Assembly: GCF_019207085.1 (NCBI RefSeq)
Contig: NZ_JAATOM010000004.1
Location: 1-64,000 of the forward strand
Length of the DNA: 64,000 nt
Source of the DNA: Variovorax sp. dw_308
GTDB lineage: Bacteria; Pseudomonadota; Gammaproteobacteria; Burkholderiales; Burkholderiaceae_C
Direction: 5' to 3'
In this document: positions 1-8,985 of the stretch, in pieces
How the letters are laid out: every line of letters begins with the position of its first letter
How positions within the stretch are numbered: position 1 is the stretch's first letter
The notes under the pieces: generated by a model
Told to the model about the DNA's origin: nothing
The model's database searches: none
What the model saw: the letters and a program-made list of their open reading frames with translations, nothing else
Program-made: the position numbers and the translations under genes

Positions 1-231
1 GCAGGCGCGGCCACGCCTCAGGCAGCAGCCGAGGCCGCGCCAGCCGCCCCGGCCGCAGCCGTCAAGCCGCCCACGCCGGAGCAACGCCAGCGCATGCTCG
101 ATTCGGCCAAGGACGATCCCGAGCAGCTGGAGCGCCGCAAGCGCTTCCTCGAAGCCATCGATCGTGGCGACCCGGCCGCGCTGGAGCGCTGGCAACGCAT
201 GAGCGAGCGCCCGCGGCGCCAGGCGGAATGA
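1..231 (+). CDS. RND efflux periplasmic adaptor (MdtA-like), C-terminal fragment
   Basis: The window opens inside a reading frame that runs in frame 1 to a TGA at 229-231 and encodes about 76 residues. The visible part starts with an Ala/Pro-rich linker and ends with a charged helical tail containing [20 protein letters not shown] and WQRMSERPR. No adaptor hairpin or lipoyl domain is visible because the 5' end lies outside the window. Its place just upstream of mdtB, in the same orientation with a 115-bp gap, fits the membrane-fusion subunit of the same tripartite pump. The call therefore rests mainly on operon position. The 115-bp gap contains no other recognisable gene. Confidence 0.6.
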   Translation, partial: AGAATPQAAAEAAPAAPAAAVKPPTPEQRQRMLDSAKDDPEQLERRKRFLEAIDRGDPAALERWQRMSERPRRQAE

Positions 232-346
232 GCACGAATCTCGGGGCCAGGCGCATGGCGGTCGGCGCATTGCCGGCCCGCCTCGGACCAGCGCGCACCC
301 GGTCGGAACGCAGCGATGCAGCGAAGTGCCGCACGTGGGGGCATCC

Positions 347-3300
347 ATGAGTCCGTCACGCCCGTTCATCGAGCGCCCGGTCGCCACGGCGTTGCTCATG
401 GTGGCGATCGTGCTGGCCGGGCTGGTGGGCTTCAAGTTCCTGCCGCTGTCGGCGCTGCCGCAGGTCGACTACCCCACGATCCAGGTCCAGACGCTGTATC
501 CCGGTGGCAGCCCCGAGGTGATGAGCCGCACCGTGACGGCGCCACTGGAGCGCAACTTCGGCCAGATGTCCGGGCTCAACCGCATGAGCTCAACCAGCGC
601 GGCCGGCGTGTCGATCATCACGCTGCAGTTCGCGCTGACCGAGACGCTGGACGTGGCCGAGCAGGAAGTGCAAGCCGCCATCAATGCCAGCAACTCGCTG
701 CTGCCGGCCGACCTGCCCGCGCCGCCGGTGTATGCCAAGGTCAACCCGGCCGACGCGCCGGTGCTCACGCTGGCCATCAGCTCGAAGACGATGCCGCTGA
801 CCGAGGTGCAGAACATCGTCAACACGCGGCTCGCGCAGAAGATCAGCCAGGTGTCGGGCGTGGGGCTCGTCACGCTTTCGGGCGGGCAGCGGCCTGCGGT
901 GCGCATCCAGGCCGACACGCGCGCGCTGGCTTCGTACGGCATCGGACTCGATGCGCTGCGCACTGCGATTGCGAATGCCAACGCCAACAGCGCCAAGGGC
1001 AGCTTCGACGGGCCGAAGCGCTCCTACACCATCAATGCCAACGACCAGTTGGTGACGGTGGACGACTACAAGAACCTGATCGTCGCCTACAAGAACAACG
1101 CGCCTGTGCGCATGATCGACGTGGCGCAGGTAGTGGACAGCGCGGAGAACACCAAGCTGGGCGCGTGGTCCGGCGTGAACGGGCCGGGCGACGCGTCGGC
1201 GCCGGGCGTGGAGCCCACACTCACGCCGGCGATCATCCTGAACGTGCAGCGTCAGCCGGGCGCCAACGTCATCGCCACGGTCGACGCGATCAAGAAACAG
1301 TTGCCAGACCTGCAGGCGCAATTGCCCACGGGCCTGGACGTGAAGGTGCTGAGCGACCGCACGACCGGCATCCGCGCCTCGGTGATGCATGTCGAGATCG
1401 AGCTCGCGCTGGCCGTGGTGCTGGTGGTCCTGGTGATCTTCTTCTTCCTGCACAGCTGGCGCGCGACCATCATCGCCAGCCTGGCCGTGCCGATCTCGCT
1501 GATCGGCACCTGCGGCGTGATGTACATGCTGGGCTACAGCCTCAACAACCTGAGCCTGATGTCTCTGACCATCGCGACCGGCTTCGTGGTGGACGACGCG
1601 ATCGTGATGATCGAGAACATCTCGCGCTACCTGGAGGAGGGCGAGAAGCCCTTCGCGGCCGCGATCAAGGGCGCTTCGCAGATCGGCTTCACCATCATCT
1701 CGCTGACGGTGTCGCTGATCGCGGTGCTGATCCCGTTGCTGTTCATGGGCGACGTGGTGGGACGGCTGTTCCGCGAGTTCGCGATGACGCTGGCCATCAC
1801 GATCCTCATCTCCGCCGTGGTGTCGCTGACGCTGGTGCCGATGATGTCGGCCCGCATGCTGAAGACCGAGCCGCACAACGCGACGCGCGGCCTGGCGGGC
1901 AAGGTGCAGGCCTTCTTCGACGGCGTGATTGCACGCTACGACGTGTCGCTGGGCTGGGTGTTCCGCCGCCAGGGCCTGACGATGATCGTCGCGCTGCTGA
2001 CGCTGGTGCTGACCGTCCTGATGTACGTGTTCATCCCCAAGGGGCTGTTCCCGACGCAGGACACGGGCCAGTTGCAGGCGCGCATCGAGGCCGCGCAGGA
2101 CGTGTCGTACGACCGCATGTCGGACCTGCAGCAGGCGGCCGCGAAGGCCATCCTTGCCGACCCCGATGTGGAGAGCCTGAGTTCGTTCACCGGCGTCGAT
2201 GCGGCCAACAACACGATGCTCAACACCGGCCGCATGCTGGTCAACCTGAAGCCCCGGCACGGCAACCAGGAAGACGTGATGAACCGCCTGCGCGAACGTG
2301 TGCGCGAGGTGGCCGGCGTGACGCTGTACCTGCAGCCGACGCAGGACCTGACCATCGATGCGGAGAGCGGGCCGACCGAGTACCGCCTGTCGATCGAGGG
2401 CGTGAGTTCGGCCACGGTGACGGAGTGGGTGAAGAAGCTGATGGCCCGCCTGGAGCATGAGCCGCGCGTGCGCAACGTGACAAGCGATGCCGGCGCGGAG
2501 GGCTTGTCGGCGTACGTCGACATCGACCGCAACACGGCCTCGCGGCTCGCGGTGACGGCCAGCGCGGTCGACGACGTGCTCTACAGCGCCTTCGGCCAGC
2601 GCATCGTGTCGACGATCTTCACGGAGACCAACCAGTACCGCGTGATCCTCGAGGCCAAGGCCGATTCGATCGAGACGCCGCAGCAGCTCGGCACGCTGAA
2701 CCTCAAGACCGGCACCGGCGCGCCGACGCCCTTGTCCGCGGTGGCGACGATCCGCGAGCAGCTCGCGCCCCTGCAGATCACGCATGTGGCGCAGTACCCG
2801 GCCGCGACGGTGGGCTTCGATACGGCGCACAACGTGTCGCTGGGCAAGGCGGTCGATTCGATCCGCCAGGCCGCGAAGGAGATCGGCATGCCGGCCAGCG
2901 TGACGATGACCTTCCTGGGTGCGTCGGGTGCGTATGAGAAGTCGTTGTCGAACCAGTTGTGGCTGATCCTGGCCGCTGTGGTCTGCGTCTACATCGTGCT
3001 GGGCGTGCTGTACGAGAGCTACATCCATCCGCTGACGATCCTGTCGACCTTGCCATCGGCTGGCGTGGGCGCGTTGCTGGCCTTGTGGATCACAGGCAAT
3101 GACCTGGGCGTGATCGGGATCATCGGGATCATCCTGCTGATCGGCATCGTGAAGAAGAACGCGATCATGATGATCGACTTCGCGATCGATGCCGAGCGCA
3201 CGGAGGGCAAGTCGCCGCAGGAGGCGATCCACCAGGCGGCATTGCTGCGCTTCCGGCCGATCTTGATGACGACCTTGGCTGCGTTGTTTGCTGCCGTGCC

Positions 3301-3478
3301 GTTGATGCTGGGGTTTGGCGAAGGCGCGGAGTTGCGGCGGCCGTTGGGGCTGGCGATCTTCGGCGGGCTGATCGTGAGCCAGGTGCTGACGCTGTTCACG
3401 ACGCCGGTGATTTATCTTGCGTTCGATCGGCTGGGGCGGCGGTTTGGTCGGCGGACTTCATCCGAGGTCGTTGCGTGA
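347..3478 (+). CDS. mdtB: RND multidrug efflux permease, MdtB-type
   Basis: This is the inner-membrane proton/drug antiporter subunit of an MdtABC-type tripartite pump. The 1043-residue protein matches the usual RND length of about 1040. It follows MdtB closely: the N-terminal [15 protein letters not shown] helix, porter-domain motifs [13 protein letters not shown] and [14 protein letters not shown], and the proton-relay aspartates D416 and D417 in [16 protein letters not shown] of transmembrane helix 4. The C-terminal half repeats the fold, with [20 protein letters not shown] and the late RFRPILMTT motif. Around residue 290 a short Gly/Pro/Ala-rich insertion sits where E. coli MdtB has a tight loop. 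I chose ATG 347 because a GTGGGGG Shine-Dalgarno-like run lies about 7 nt upstream. An in-frame GTG at 326 would add seven residues. MdtB works as a heteromultimer with MdtC, encoded after a 607-bp gap filled by a composite repeat. Confidence 0.95.
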   Translation: MSPSRPFIERPVATALLMVAIVLAGLVGFKFLPLSALPQVDYPTIQVQTLYPGGSPEVMSRTVTAPLERNFGQMSGLNRMSSTSAAGVSIITLQFALTETLDVAEQEVQAAINASNSLLPADLPAPPVYAKVNPADAPVLTLAISSKTMPLTEVQNIVNTRLAQKISQVSGVGLVTLSGGQRPAVRIQADTRALASYGIGLDALRTAIANANANSAKGSFDGPKRSYTINANDQLVTVDDYKNLIVAYKNNAPVRMIDVAQVVDSAENTKLGAWSGVNGPGDASAPGVEPTLTPAIILNVQRQPGANVIATVDAIKKQLPDLQAQLPTGLDVKVLSDRTTGIRASVMHVEIELALAVVLVVLVIFFFLHSWRATIIASLAVPISLIGTCGVMYMLGYSLNNLSLMSLTIATGFVVDDAIVMIENISRYLEEGEKPFAAAIKGASQIGFTIISLTVSLIAVLIPLLFMGDVVGRLFREFAMTLAITILISAVVSLTLVPMMSARMLKTEPHNATRGLAGKVQAFFDGVIARYDVSLGWVFRRQGLTMIVALLTLVLTVLMYVFIPKGLFPTQDTGQLQARIEAAQDVSYDRMSDLQQAAAKAILADPDVESLSSFTGVDAANNTMLNTGRMLVNLKPRHGNQEDVMNRLRERVREVAGVTLYLQPTQDLTIDAESGPTEYRLSIEGVSSATVTEWVKKLMARLEHEPRVRNVTSDAGAEGLSAYVDIDRNTASRLAVTASAVDDVLYSAFGQRIVSTIFTETNQYRVILEAKADSIETPQQLGTLNLKTGTGAPTPLSAVATIREQLAPLQITHVAQYPAATVGFDTAHNVSLGKAVDSIRQAAKEIGMPASVTMTFLGASGAYEKSLSNQLWLILAAVVCVYIVLGVLYESYIHPLTILSTLPSAGVGALLALWITGNDLGVIGIIGIILLIGIVKKNAIMMIDFAIDAERTEGKSPQEAIHQAALLRFRPILMTTLAALFAAVPLMLGFGEGAELRRPLGLAIFGGLIVSQVLTLFTTPVIYLAFDRLGRRFGRRTSSEVVA

Positions 3479-3498
3479 CTGCATTCGTTTCGTCGTTG

Positions 3499-3996
3499 AG
3501 AGCGCCCGGCACGCGGTGCGGGCCGGCCGACCCTACTGCGGCGGGCGCTTCGCGGCTCCCTTGCGGTGCTCGCTTTCCGCGGGGTCCACATGAACTCGCT
3601 TCGCTCAAACAGCATGTGGCCCTGATCCGCGAAAAGCTGCGCTCCTCAGCACCGCAGAAGGGATCGACTGACCCACACCGCGTACCGGGCTTGGGGGTGA
3701 TCGGAAGCTCCATCCTCTTTGGAGGTGGCAGCCCTCACCCCAGCCCTCTCCCCGAGGGGAGAGGGAGCAAGAGGGATGCACCACGAGCGTGTCCACGGCG
3801 GCGGGTGGTATGCGGTGCGGGGTGGGCGACCCTTCTGCGCCGCCGAGCAGCGCAGCGTTTGGCGGATGAGGGCCACATGCTGTTTGAGCGAAGCGAGTTC
3901 ATGTGGACCCCGCCAAGCGTGAGCAGCGCAGGGGAGTCGCGAAGCGACCGGCGCAGTAGGGTCGCACGCGCCGTGCGGCATGCCGCCCGACGACGC
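3499..3996 (+). repeat. Composite inverted-arm repeat, copy A, between mdtB and mdtC
   Basis: This non-coding segment fills most of the 607-bp gap between mdtB and mdtC. A left arm (about 3499-3700) and a right arm (about 3810-3996) are reverse-complement relatives of each other. Each arm contains a hairpin closed by CCACATG and CATGTGG (3586-3619 and 3873-3906). The centre carries a perfect 10-bp stem with a GA loop, CCCTCTCCCC/GGGGAGAGGG, at 3744-3765. A second copy lies at 62224-62758 in the same core orientation. Short open frames beginning MLFERSEFMWTP run through the arms in both directions but only reflect the repeat. The element is transcribed if mdtB and mdtC are one operon. Confidence 0.9.
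3744..3765. other. Perfect 10-bp-stem hairpin in the core of repeat copy A
   Basis: CCCTCTCCCC pairs with GGGGAGAGGG across a 2-nt GA spacer, a very stable palindrome. The equivalent hairpin in copy B is at 62471-62491. There is no T-run after it, so a simple intrinsic terminator is not obvious. It resembles REP-type palindromes seen between genes in many bacteria. Its effect on mdtB/mdtC transcript stability is inference only. Confidence 0.75.
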
Positions 3997-3998
3997 AT

Positions 3999-4058
3999 CC
4001 CGGACCATACCCCGGACCGCACCCACGACCGCACCCTGGAACGCACGCACGAGCGCAT
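3999..4058. repeat. Degenerate 12-bp tandem repeat next to composite repeat A
   Basis: Five consecutive 12-bp units of the form CCCGGACCGCAC can be read at 3999, 4011, 4023, 4035 and 4047. Several positions vary between units. The array starts directly after the shared right end of composite repeat A (CATGCCGCCCGACGACGC) and ends just before the mdtC ribosome binding site. A different tandem array occupies the same relative position beside copy B. Confidence 0.65.
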
Positions 4059-4085
4059 CGACGAGTCCGGTCAAGGAGCAGGCCA

Positions 4086-7000
4086 GTGAACCTCTCCAGC
4101 CCCTTCGTCAAGCGACCGATAGCCACCGTCCTGCTGACCATCGGCATCGCGCTCGCCGGCATCGCGGCCTTCTTCGTGTTGCCGGTCTCGCCGCTGCCCA
4201 ATGTCGACTACCCGGCGATCTCGGTCACGGCGCAACTGCCCGGCGCCAGCCCCGACACCATGGCCAGCAGCGTCATCACGCCGCTGGAACGGCGGCTCGG
4301 CACCATCGCGGGCGTCAACGAGATGACGTCGAGCAGTTCCACCGGCTCCGGCCGCGTCAGCCTGCAATTCGATCTCTCTCGCAACATCGACGGCGCAGCG
4401 CGCGAAGTGCAAGCCGCCATCAATGCGGCACGCGTCGACCTGCCCGCCACGCTGCGGCGCAACCCGACCTACCGCAAGGCCAATCCGGCCTCGTCGCCCG
4501 TCATCATCCTGGCGCTCACCTCCAAGACCAAGACGCCGGGACAGATCTACGACGCGGTGTCCAACATCGTCAGCCAGCGCGTCTCGCAAGTGCCGGGCGT
4601 GGGCGATGTCGAGATCGGTGGCGGCTCGCTCCCGGCGGTGCGCATCGAGCTGCAGCCCTATGCGCTCAACCAATACGGGATCAGCACCGAGGACGTGCGC
4701 GCCGCCATCCAGGCCAGCAACGCCAACCGGCCCAAGGGCGCGATCGAAGGCGAAGGGCGGCGGCTGCAGATCTACACGCCCTCGCCGGGTCTGCGCGCGA
4801 CGGACTATCGCTCGATGATCATCGCGTGGCGCAACAACGCAGCCGTGCGCCTGTCGGATGTCGCCAACGTGGTGGATGGCGTCGAGAACCGGCGCACCAC
4901 CGGGCTCTTCAACGGCGAGCCGGCCATCATCATCCTCATCACGCGCGAGCCCGGCGCCAACATCATCGAGACCGTCGATGGCGTGCGGGACCTGCTGCCT
5001 GAACTGCGCGCGCAACTGCCGCAGGACATTAACGTCGAAGTGGCCTCGGACAGCACCAACTCCATCCGCGCATCGCTGCGCGAGGTCGAGGGCACGCTGA
5101 TGATCTCGATCGTGCTCGTGGTGCTGGTCGTGGGCCTGTTCCTGCGCAAGGCGCGCGCGACCATCGTGCCGGCGGTCGCCACCGTCGTGTCATTGCTCGG
5201 CACCTTCGGCGTGATGTACCTGCTGGGCTTCAGCCTCAACAACCTCAGCCTGATGGCGCTCACCGTGGCCACCGGCTTCGTGGTGGACGATGCGATCGTC
5301 GTGCTGGAGAACACCAGTCGCCACATCGAGGAGGGCATGAACCGGTTCGACGCCGCGCTGCTCGGCGCGCGCGAGGTGGGCTTCACCGTGCTGTCGATCA
5401 GCCTGTCGCTGGTGGCGGTGTTCATACCGCTGCTGTTCATGGATGGGCAGGTGGGCCGGCTGTTCCGCGAGTTCGCGATCACGCTGTCGGCGGCCGTGCT
5501 GATCTCGCTCCTGATCTCGCTGACCACCACGCCGATGATGTGCGCCTGGCTGCTCTCCTCCGAGCCGAAGGAAGACCCGCACGCGCCGCAGCGCCGCAAG
5601 GCCTGGCCGGTGCGCTGGGCCGAGAACAGCTACGACTTCATCCTTCGCATCTACGAGCACAGCCTCGACTGGGCGCTGCACAGCAAGACCATCGTGATGC
5701 TGGTGCTGGTGGCCGTGATCGGGCTGAACTTCTACCTGTTCCAGCACGTGCCCAAGGGCTACTTTCCGCAGCAGGACAACGGCCAGCTCAACGGCGGCCT
5801 GCGCGCCGACCAGAGCATCTCCTCGATCGCGCTCGGCGAGAAGCTGAAGCAGGCGGTCGACATCGTGCGCGCCGACCCGGCGGTCGACACGGTGGTCGGC
5901 TTCGCGGGCGGCAGCCGTGCGGGCGGTGGCTTCATGTTCGTCAACCTCAAGCCGGTGAACCAGCGCGATGCGACCAGCCCGCAGGTCATCGCGCGGCTGC
6001 GTCCGCAACTCGACAAGCTCACCGGCCTGCGCGTGTTCCTCGGCCAGGTGCAGGAGCTGCGCATGGGCGGGCGCTCCAGCAACTCAACCTACCAGTACAC
6101 GCTCAAGAGCGACAACCTGAAGGACCTGCGCACCTGGGTCGGCAAGCTGGCCGACCGGCTGAAGCTGGAAGAGTCGCTCACCGACATCGACAGCGACCAG
6201 TCCGACAATGGCGTGGAGACCTACGTCAACGTCGACCGCGACAGCGCCTCGCGCCTGGGCCTGAGCTCGAGCGCGATCGACAACTCGCTCTACAACGCCT
6301 TCGGCCAGCGCTCGGTCGCGACCATCTACGACGAGCTCAACCAGTACGCCGTGATCATGGAATGGGCGCCGCGCTTCATGCGGGGGCCGGTGGAGCTCAA
6401 GGACCTGTACGTGCCTTCGGACCCTGCCGTGACCAGCGGCAACGTGCCGGTGCTCACCTCGGCCAACCCGGGCCTGCGCGGCGCGTCGACCGGGTCGCCG
6501 CTGGCCAACACCACGACCACGATGGTGCCGCTGAGCACGGTCGCGACGATGTCGGAGCGTGCGATACCCACATCGATATCCCACGAGGGCGGCGAGCTTT
6601 CGAGCACCATCTCCTTCGACCTGGCGCCGGGCGTCTCGATTGGCGAGGCGCGCGCGATCGTCGAGCAGGCCGGCGCCGACATCGCGATGCCGATCAACGT
6701 GCGCGGCAGCTTCAGCGGCACGGCGGCGAGCGCGCAGCAATCGCAGGGCCAGCAGGCCTTCCTGATCCTCGCGGCGCTGGTGGTGATCTACATCGTGCTG
6801 GGCGTGCTCTATGAAAGCCTGATCCATCCCATCACTGTGCTGACCACCCTGCCTTCTGCCGGCGTGGGCGCGGTGCTGGCGCTGCTGCTGTTCCGCATGG
6901 ACTTCTCGATCATCGCGTTGATCGGCGTGTTCCTGCTGATCGGCATCGTGAAGAAGAACGCCATCCTGATCATCGACTTTGCGCTCGACGCCGAACGCGC

Positions 7001-7289
7001 GCGCGGCCTGACGGCCACCGAGGCGGTGCGCGAGGCCTGCCTGCTGCGCTTCCGCCCGATCCTCATGACCACCGTGGCCGCTGCGCTCGGTGCGCTGCCG
7101 CTGGCCATCGGCTTCGGCCAGGGCGCCGAGCTGCGGCAGCCGCTGGGCGTGTCGATCATCGGCGGCCTCATCGCAAGCCAGCTGCTCACGCTGCTGACCA
7201 CGCCGGTCGTCTACGTGCTCATGGACAAGCTGCGCCGCCGTTCCGCCAACGAAAAGTACTTGAGCCGTTCCGCCGGCCTATCGTCATGA
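4086..7289 (+). CDS. mdtC: RND multidrug efflux permease, MdtC-type
   Basis: This is the second RND permease of the MdtABC pump. The 1067-residue protein has MdtC-specific features: PVSPLPNVDYPAISV, SSVITPLERRLGTIAGVNEMTSSSS and INAARVDLPATLRRNPTYRKANP. The helix-4 proton-relay residues are D401 and D402 in [16 protein letters not shown]. The C-terminal half carries [20 protein letters not shown] and [20 protein letters not shown]. The start is a GTG at 4086 with AAGGAG at 4073-4078. The stop overlaps the next gene as ATGA, so the outer-membrane factor is translationally coupled. Family knowledge says MdtB and MdtC assemble in unequal ratio. The long repeat between the two genes could affect that ratio, but this is inference. 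Confidence 0.95.
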   Translation: MNLSSPFVKRPIATVLLTIGIALAGIAAFFVLPVSPLPNVDYPAISVTAQLPGASPDTMASSVITPLERRLGTIAGVNEMTSSSSTGSGRVSLQFDLSRNIDGAAREVQAAINAARVDLPATLRRNPTYRKANPASSPVIILALTSKTKTPGQIYDAVSNIVSQRVSQVPGVGDVEIGGGSLPAVRIELQPYALNQYGISTEDVRAAIQASNANRPKGAIEGEGRRLQIYTPSPGLRATDYRSMIIAWRNNAAVRLSDVANVVDGVENRRTTGLFNGEPAIIILITREPGANIIETVDGVRDLLPELRAQLPQDINVEVASDSTNSIRASLREVEGTLMISIVLVVLVVGLFLRKARATIVPAVATVVSLLGTFGVMYLLGFSLNNLSLMALTVATGFVVDDAIVVLENTSRHIEEGMNRFDAALLGAREVGFTVLSISLSLVAVFIPLLFMDGQVGRLFREFAITLSAAVLISLLISLTTTPMMCAWLLSSEPKEDPHAPQRRKAWPVRWAENSYDFILRIYEHSLDWALHSKTIVMLVLVAVIGLNFYLFQHVPKGYFPQQDNGQLNGGLRADQSISSIALGEKLKQAVDIVRADPAVDTVVGFAGGSRAGGGFMFVNLKPVNQRDATSPQVIARLRPQLDKLTGLRVFLGQVQELRMGGRSSNSTYQYTLKSDNLKDLRTWVGKLADRLKLEESLTDIDSDQSDNGVETYVNVDRDSASRLGLSSSAIDNSLYNAFGQRSVATIYDELNQYAVIMEWAPRFMRGPVELKDLYVPSDPAVTSGNVPVLTSANPGLRGASTGSPLANTTTTMVPLSTVATMSERAIPTSISHEGGELSSTISFDLAPGVSIGEARAIVEQAGADIAMPINVRGSFSGTAASAQQSQGQQAFLILAALVVIYIVLGVLYESLIHPITVLTTLPSAGVGAVLALLLFRMDFSIIALIGVFLLIGIVKKNAILIIDFALDAERARGLTATEAVREACLLRFRPILMTTVAAALGALPLAIGFGQGAELRQPLGVSIIGGLIASQLLTLLTTPVVYVLMDKLRRRSANEKYLSRSAGLSS

Positions 7290-8794
7290 CTGCCCCGCAC
7301 TCCATCCTGATCAAACCCGTCGTGCTCGCGCTGACCATGTTGCTGGCCGGCTGCGCCGTCGGGCCGACCTATGAAAAGCCGGTGACGGTCTCGCCCGACA
7401 CCTGGAAGGAAGCGCCCGCCGCGCAAGGCTGGGTCGTGGCTGCGCCAGCAGATGCCGACGACCGCGGCGAATGGTGGAAGGTGTTCGGCGACGCGGAATT
7501 GAACGAGTTGGCCGCGCGCGTGCAGGTGTCGAACCAGAACATCGCGGCAGCGGTTGCCAACTACGACCAGGCCCAGGCGCTGGTGCGCGAGCAGCGCGCG
7601 GGCCTGTTCCCGACGCTGGGCCTGTCGGGCAACGCGCGGCGCAGCGGCGACCGCAGCGTTCCCATCGTCGCGGGCTCCGCGGGCGTGTCGCTCGACGCCG
7701 ACTGGACACCCGACATCTGGGGCAACCTGCGCGCCGCCGTCAACAGCGCGCAGGCACAGGCGCAAGCCAGTGCGGCAGACCTGGCGGCGGCGCGCCTGTC
7801 GGCCATCGGCCTGCTGGCCTCCAGCTATTTCTCGCTGCGCGAAGCCGACGCGGAAGGGTTGCTGCTGGACGACACGATCGAAGGTTACGAGCGCAGCTAC
7901 ACCATCACCCGCAATCGCTACGAGGCCGGCATTGCGCCGCAGAGCGACGTGCTGCAGGCGCAGACGCAACTGGTCAATGCGCGCGCCGATCGCGTGGTGC
8001 TGAGGCGCACGCGCGACACGCTGGAGCATGCCATCGCCGTGCTGGTCGGCGCTGCGCCGGCCGAGTTCAGCCTGGTCGCGCTCAGCGCATGGAAGCCGGT
8101 GGTGCCCATCGTGCCGCTGGACATTCCATCGACCTTGCTGCAACGCCGACCGGACATTGCGGCCGCAGAGCGTGCGGTTGCGGCGGCCAATGCGCAGATC
8201 GGCATCGCACGCGCCGCCTACTATCCGAGCCTGACGCTCAGTGCCACCGCAGGGACCACCTCCCTGCGCTGGCAGGACCTGTTCAGTGCGCCGCAACTGG
8301 TGTGGTCCTTCGGGCTTTCGGCCTCCCAGGTGCTGTTCGATGCGGGCGCCATCGGGGCGCGTGTCGATGCCGCGAAGGCCGCACACGCGGCGTCTGTCGC
8401 GGGCTATCGCCAGACCGTGCTCACGGCCTTCCAGAACGTCGAGGACCAGCTCACGGCCACGGCCAGCCTGGCGCAGCAGGAAACGCTGCGGCGCGAAGCC
8501 TCTGTGGCGGCGGACAAGACCGAGCAACAGTTTCTCAACCGCTATCGCGCGGGCCAGGTGAGCTATACGGACGTGGTCACTGCACAGGCGTCGGCATTGA
8601 GCGCGCGGCGTACCGTGCTGCAGGTGCAAGTCAGCCGGCAGGCCGCGGCGGTGGGCCTGATCCAGGGCCTGGGCGGCGGCTGGGGGGCCGACTGGCTCCA
8701 GGACAAGGCCACGGACAAGGCCACCGACAACGCCACTGACAAGGTCACGGACAAGGTCACGCAGACGGACAAGGCCGCCGTTTCCGCTCGCTGA
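7286..8794 (+). CDS. Outer-membrane efflux lipoprotein, NodT/OprM family
   Basis: This is the TolC-like exit duct of the pump. The 502-residue protein starts with a lipoprotein signal peptide ending in the lipobox LAGC (cysteine near residue 24) followed by AVGPTYEKP, typical of NodT-family factors. Two outer-membrane-efflux repeats follow, with TPDIWGNLRAAVNSAQAQAQ in the first and LLQRRPDIAAAERAVAAANA at the start of the second half. The start overlaps the mdtC stop (ATGA). The C terminus is odd: after the last helix comes a tail of repeated DKATDKAT-like units from 12-bp DNA repeats at about 8700-8780, ending in AAVSAR. In the E. coli mdtABCD-baeSR operon an MFS gene (mdtD) occupies this place; here it is replaced by the dedicated exit duct. 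Confidence 0.92.
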   Translation: MTAPHSILIKPVVLALTMLLAGCAVGPTYEKPVTVSPDTWKEAPAAQGWVVAAPADADDRGEWWKVFGDAELNELAARVQVSNQNIAAAVANYDQAQALVREQRAGLFPTLGLSGNARRSGDRSVPIVAGSAGVSLDADWTPDIWGNLRAAVNSAQAQAQASAADLAAARLSAIGLLASSYFSLREADAEGLLLDDTIEGYERSYTITRNRYEAGIAPQSDVLQAQTQLVNARADRVVLRRTRDTLEHAIAVLVGAAPAEFSLVALSAWKPVVPIVPLDIPSTLLQRRPDIAAAERAVAAANAQIGIARAAYYPSLTLSATAGTTSLRWQDLFSAPQLVWSFGLSASQVLFDAGAIGARVDAAKAAHAASVAGYRQTVLTAFQNVEDQLTATASLAQQETLRREASVAADKTEQQFLNRYRAGQVSYTDVVTAQASALSARRTVLQVQVSRQAAAVGLIQGLGGGWGADWLQDKATDKATDNATDKVTDKVTQTDKAAVSAR

Positions 8795-8892
8795 GCGCGT
8801 CGCACCCGCGTTTACGCAGCCTCCCAATTGCCTCCGCATTCGCTGTTCAACATCGCATGCAACGCGACGCAATCCCTCAACGGAGAACCTGA

Positions 8893-8985
8893 ATGAAACG
8901 AATCCTCCCGGCAACGACGGCAGCACTGGGTGCTGGCCTGGTCTCCGCGCAGTCGTCCGCGCACGCGCCACGCGTTCTGACATGA
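8893..8985 (+). CDS. Small exported-peptide ORF (30 aa), translationally coupled
   Basis: An ATG at 8893 with a GGAGA motif 7-11 nt upstream opens a 30-codon frame. It has the look of a Sec signal peptide: MKR, then a hydrophobic Ala/Leu/Gly stretch, then an AQSSAHA cleavage-like region, ending PRVLT. Its TGA at 8983 overlaps the ATG of the next gene as ATGA. It could be a tiny secreted peptide, a leader that couples translation to the following kinase-like gene, or the remnant of a longer periplasmic protein. I do not recognise a family. The start signals are good but so short a frame needs ribosome profiling or proteomics to confirm. Confidence 0.45.
   Translation: MKRILPATTAALGAGLVSAQSSAHAPRVLT

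Noticed and set aside
590..3232. Long minus-strand open frame of 880 codons opposite mdtB
   Set aside because: It is the complementary shadow of mdtB in high-GC DNA. Its translation is low-complexity, His/Arg/Gln-rich and matches no family.
3719..3922. Short ORFs beginning MLFERSEFMWTP or similar inside the composite repeats
   Set aside because: The same peptide arises from both copies because it is the translation of the repeat arm hairpin. No start signals or codon preference support a gene.
3499..4085. Composite repeat as an insertion sequence
   Set aside because: No transposase frame is present and no clear target duplication could be read at either end of the two copies.
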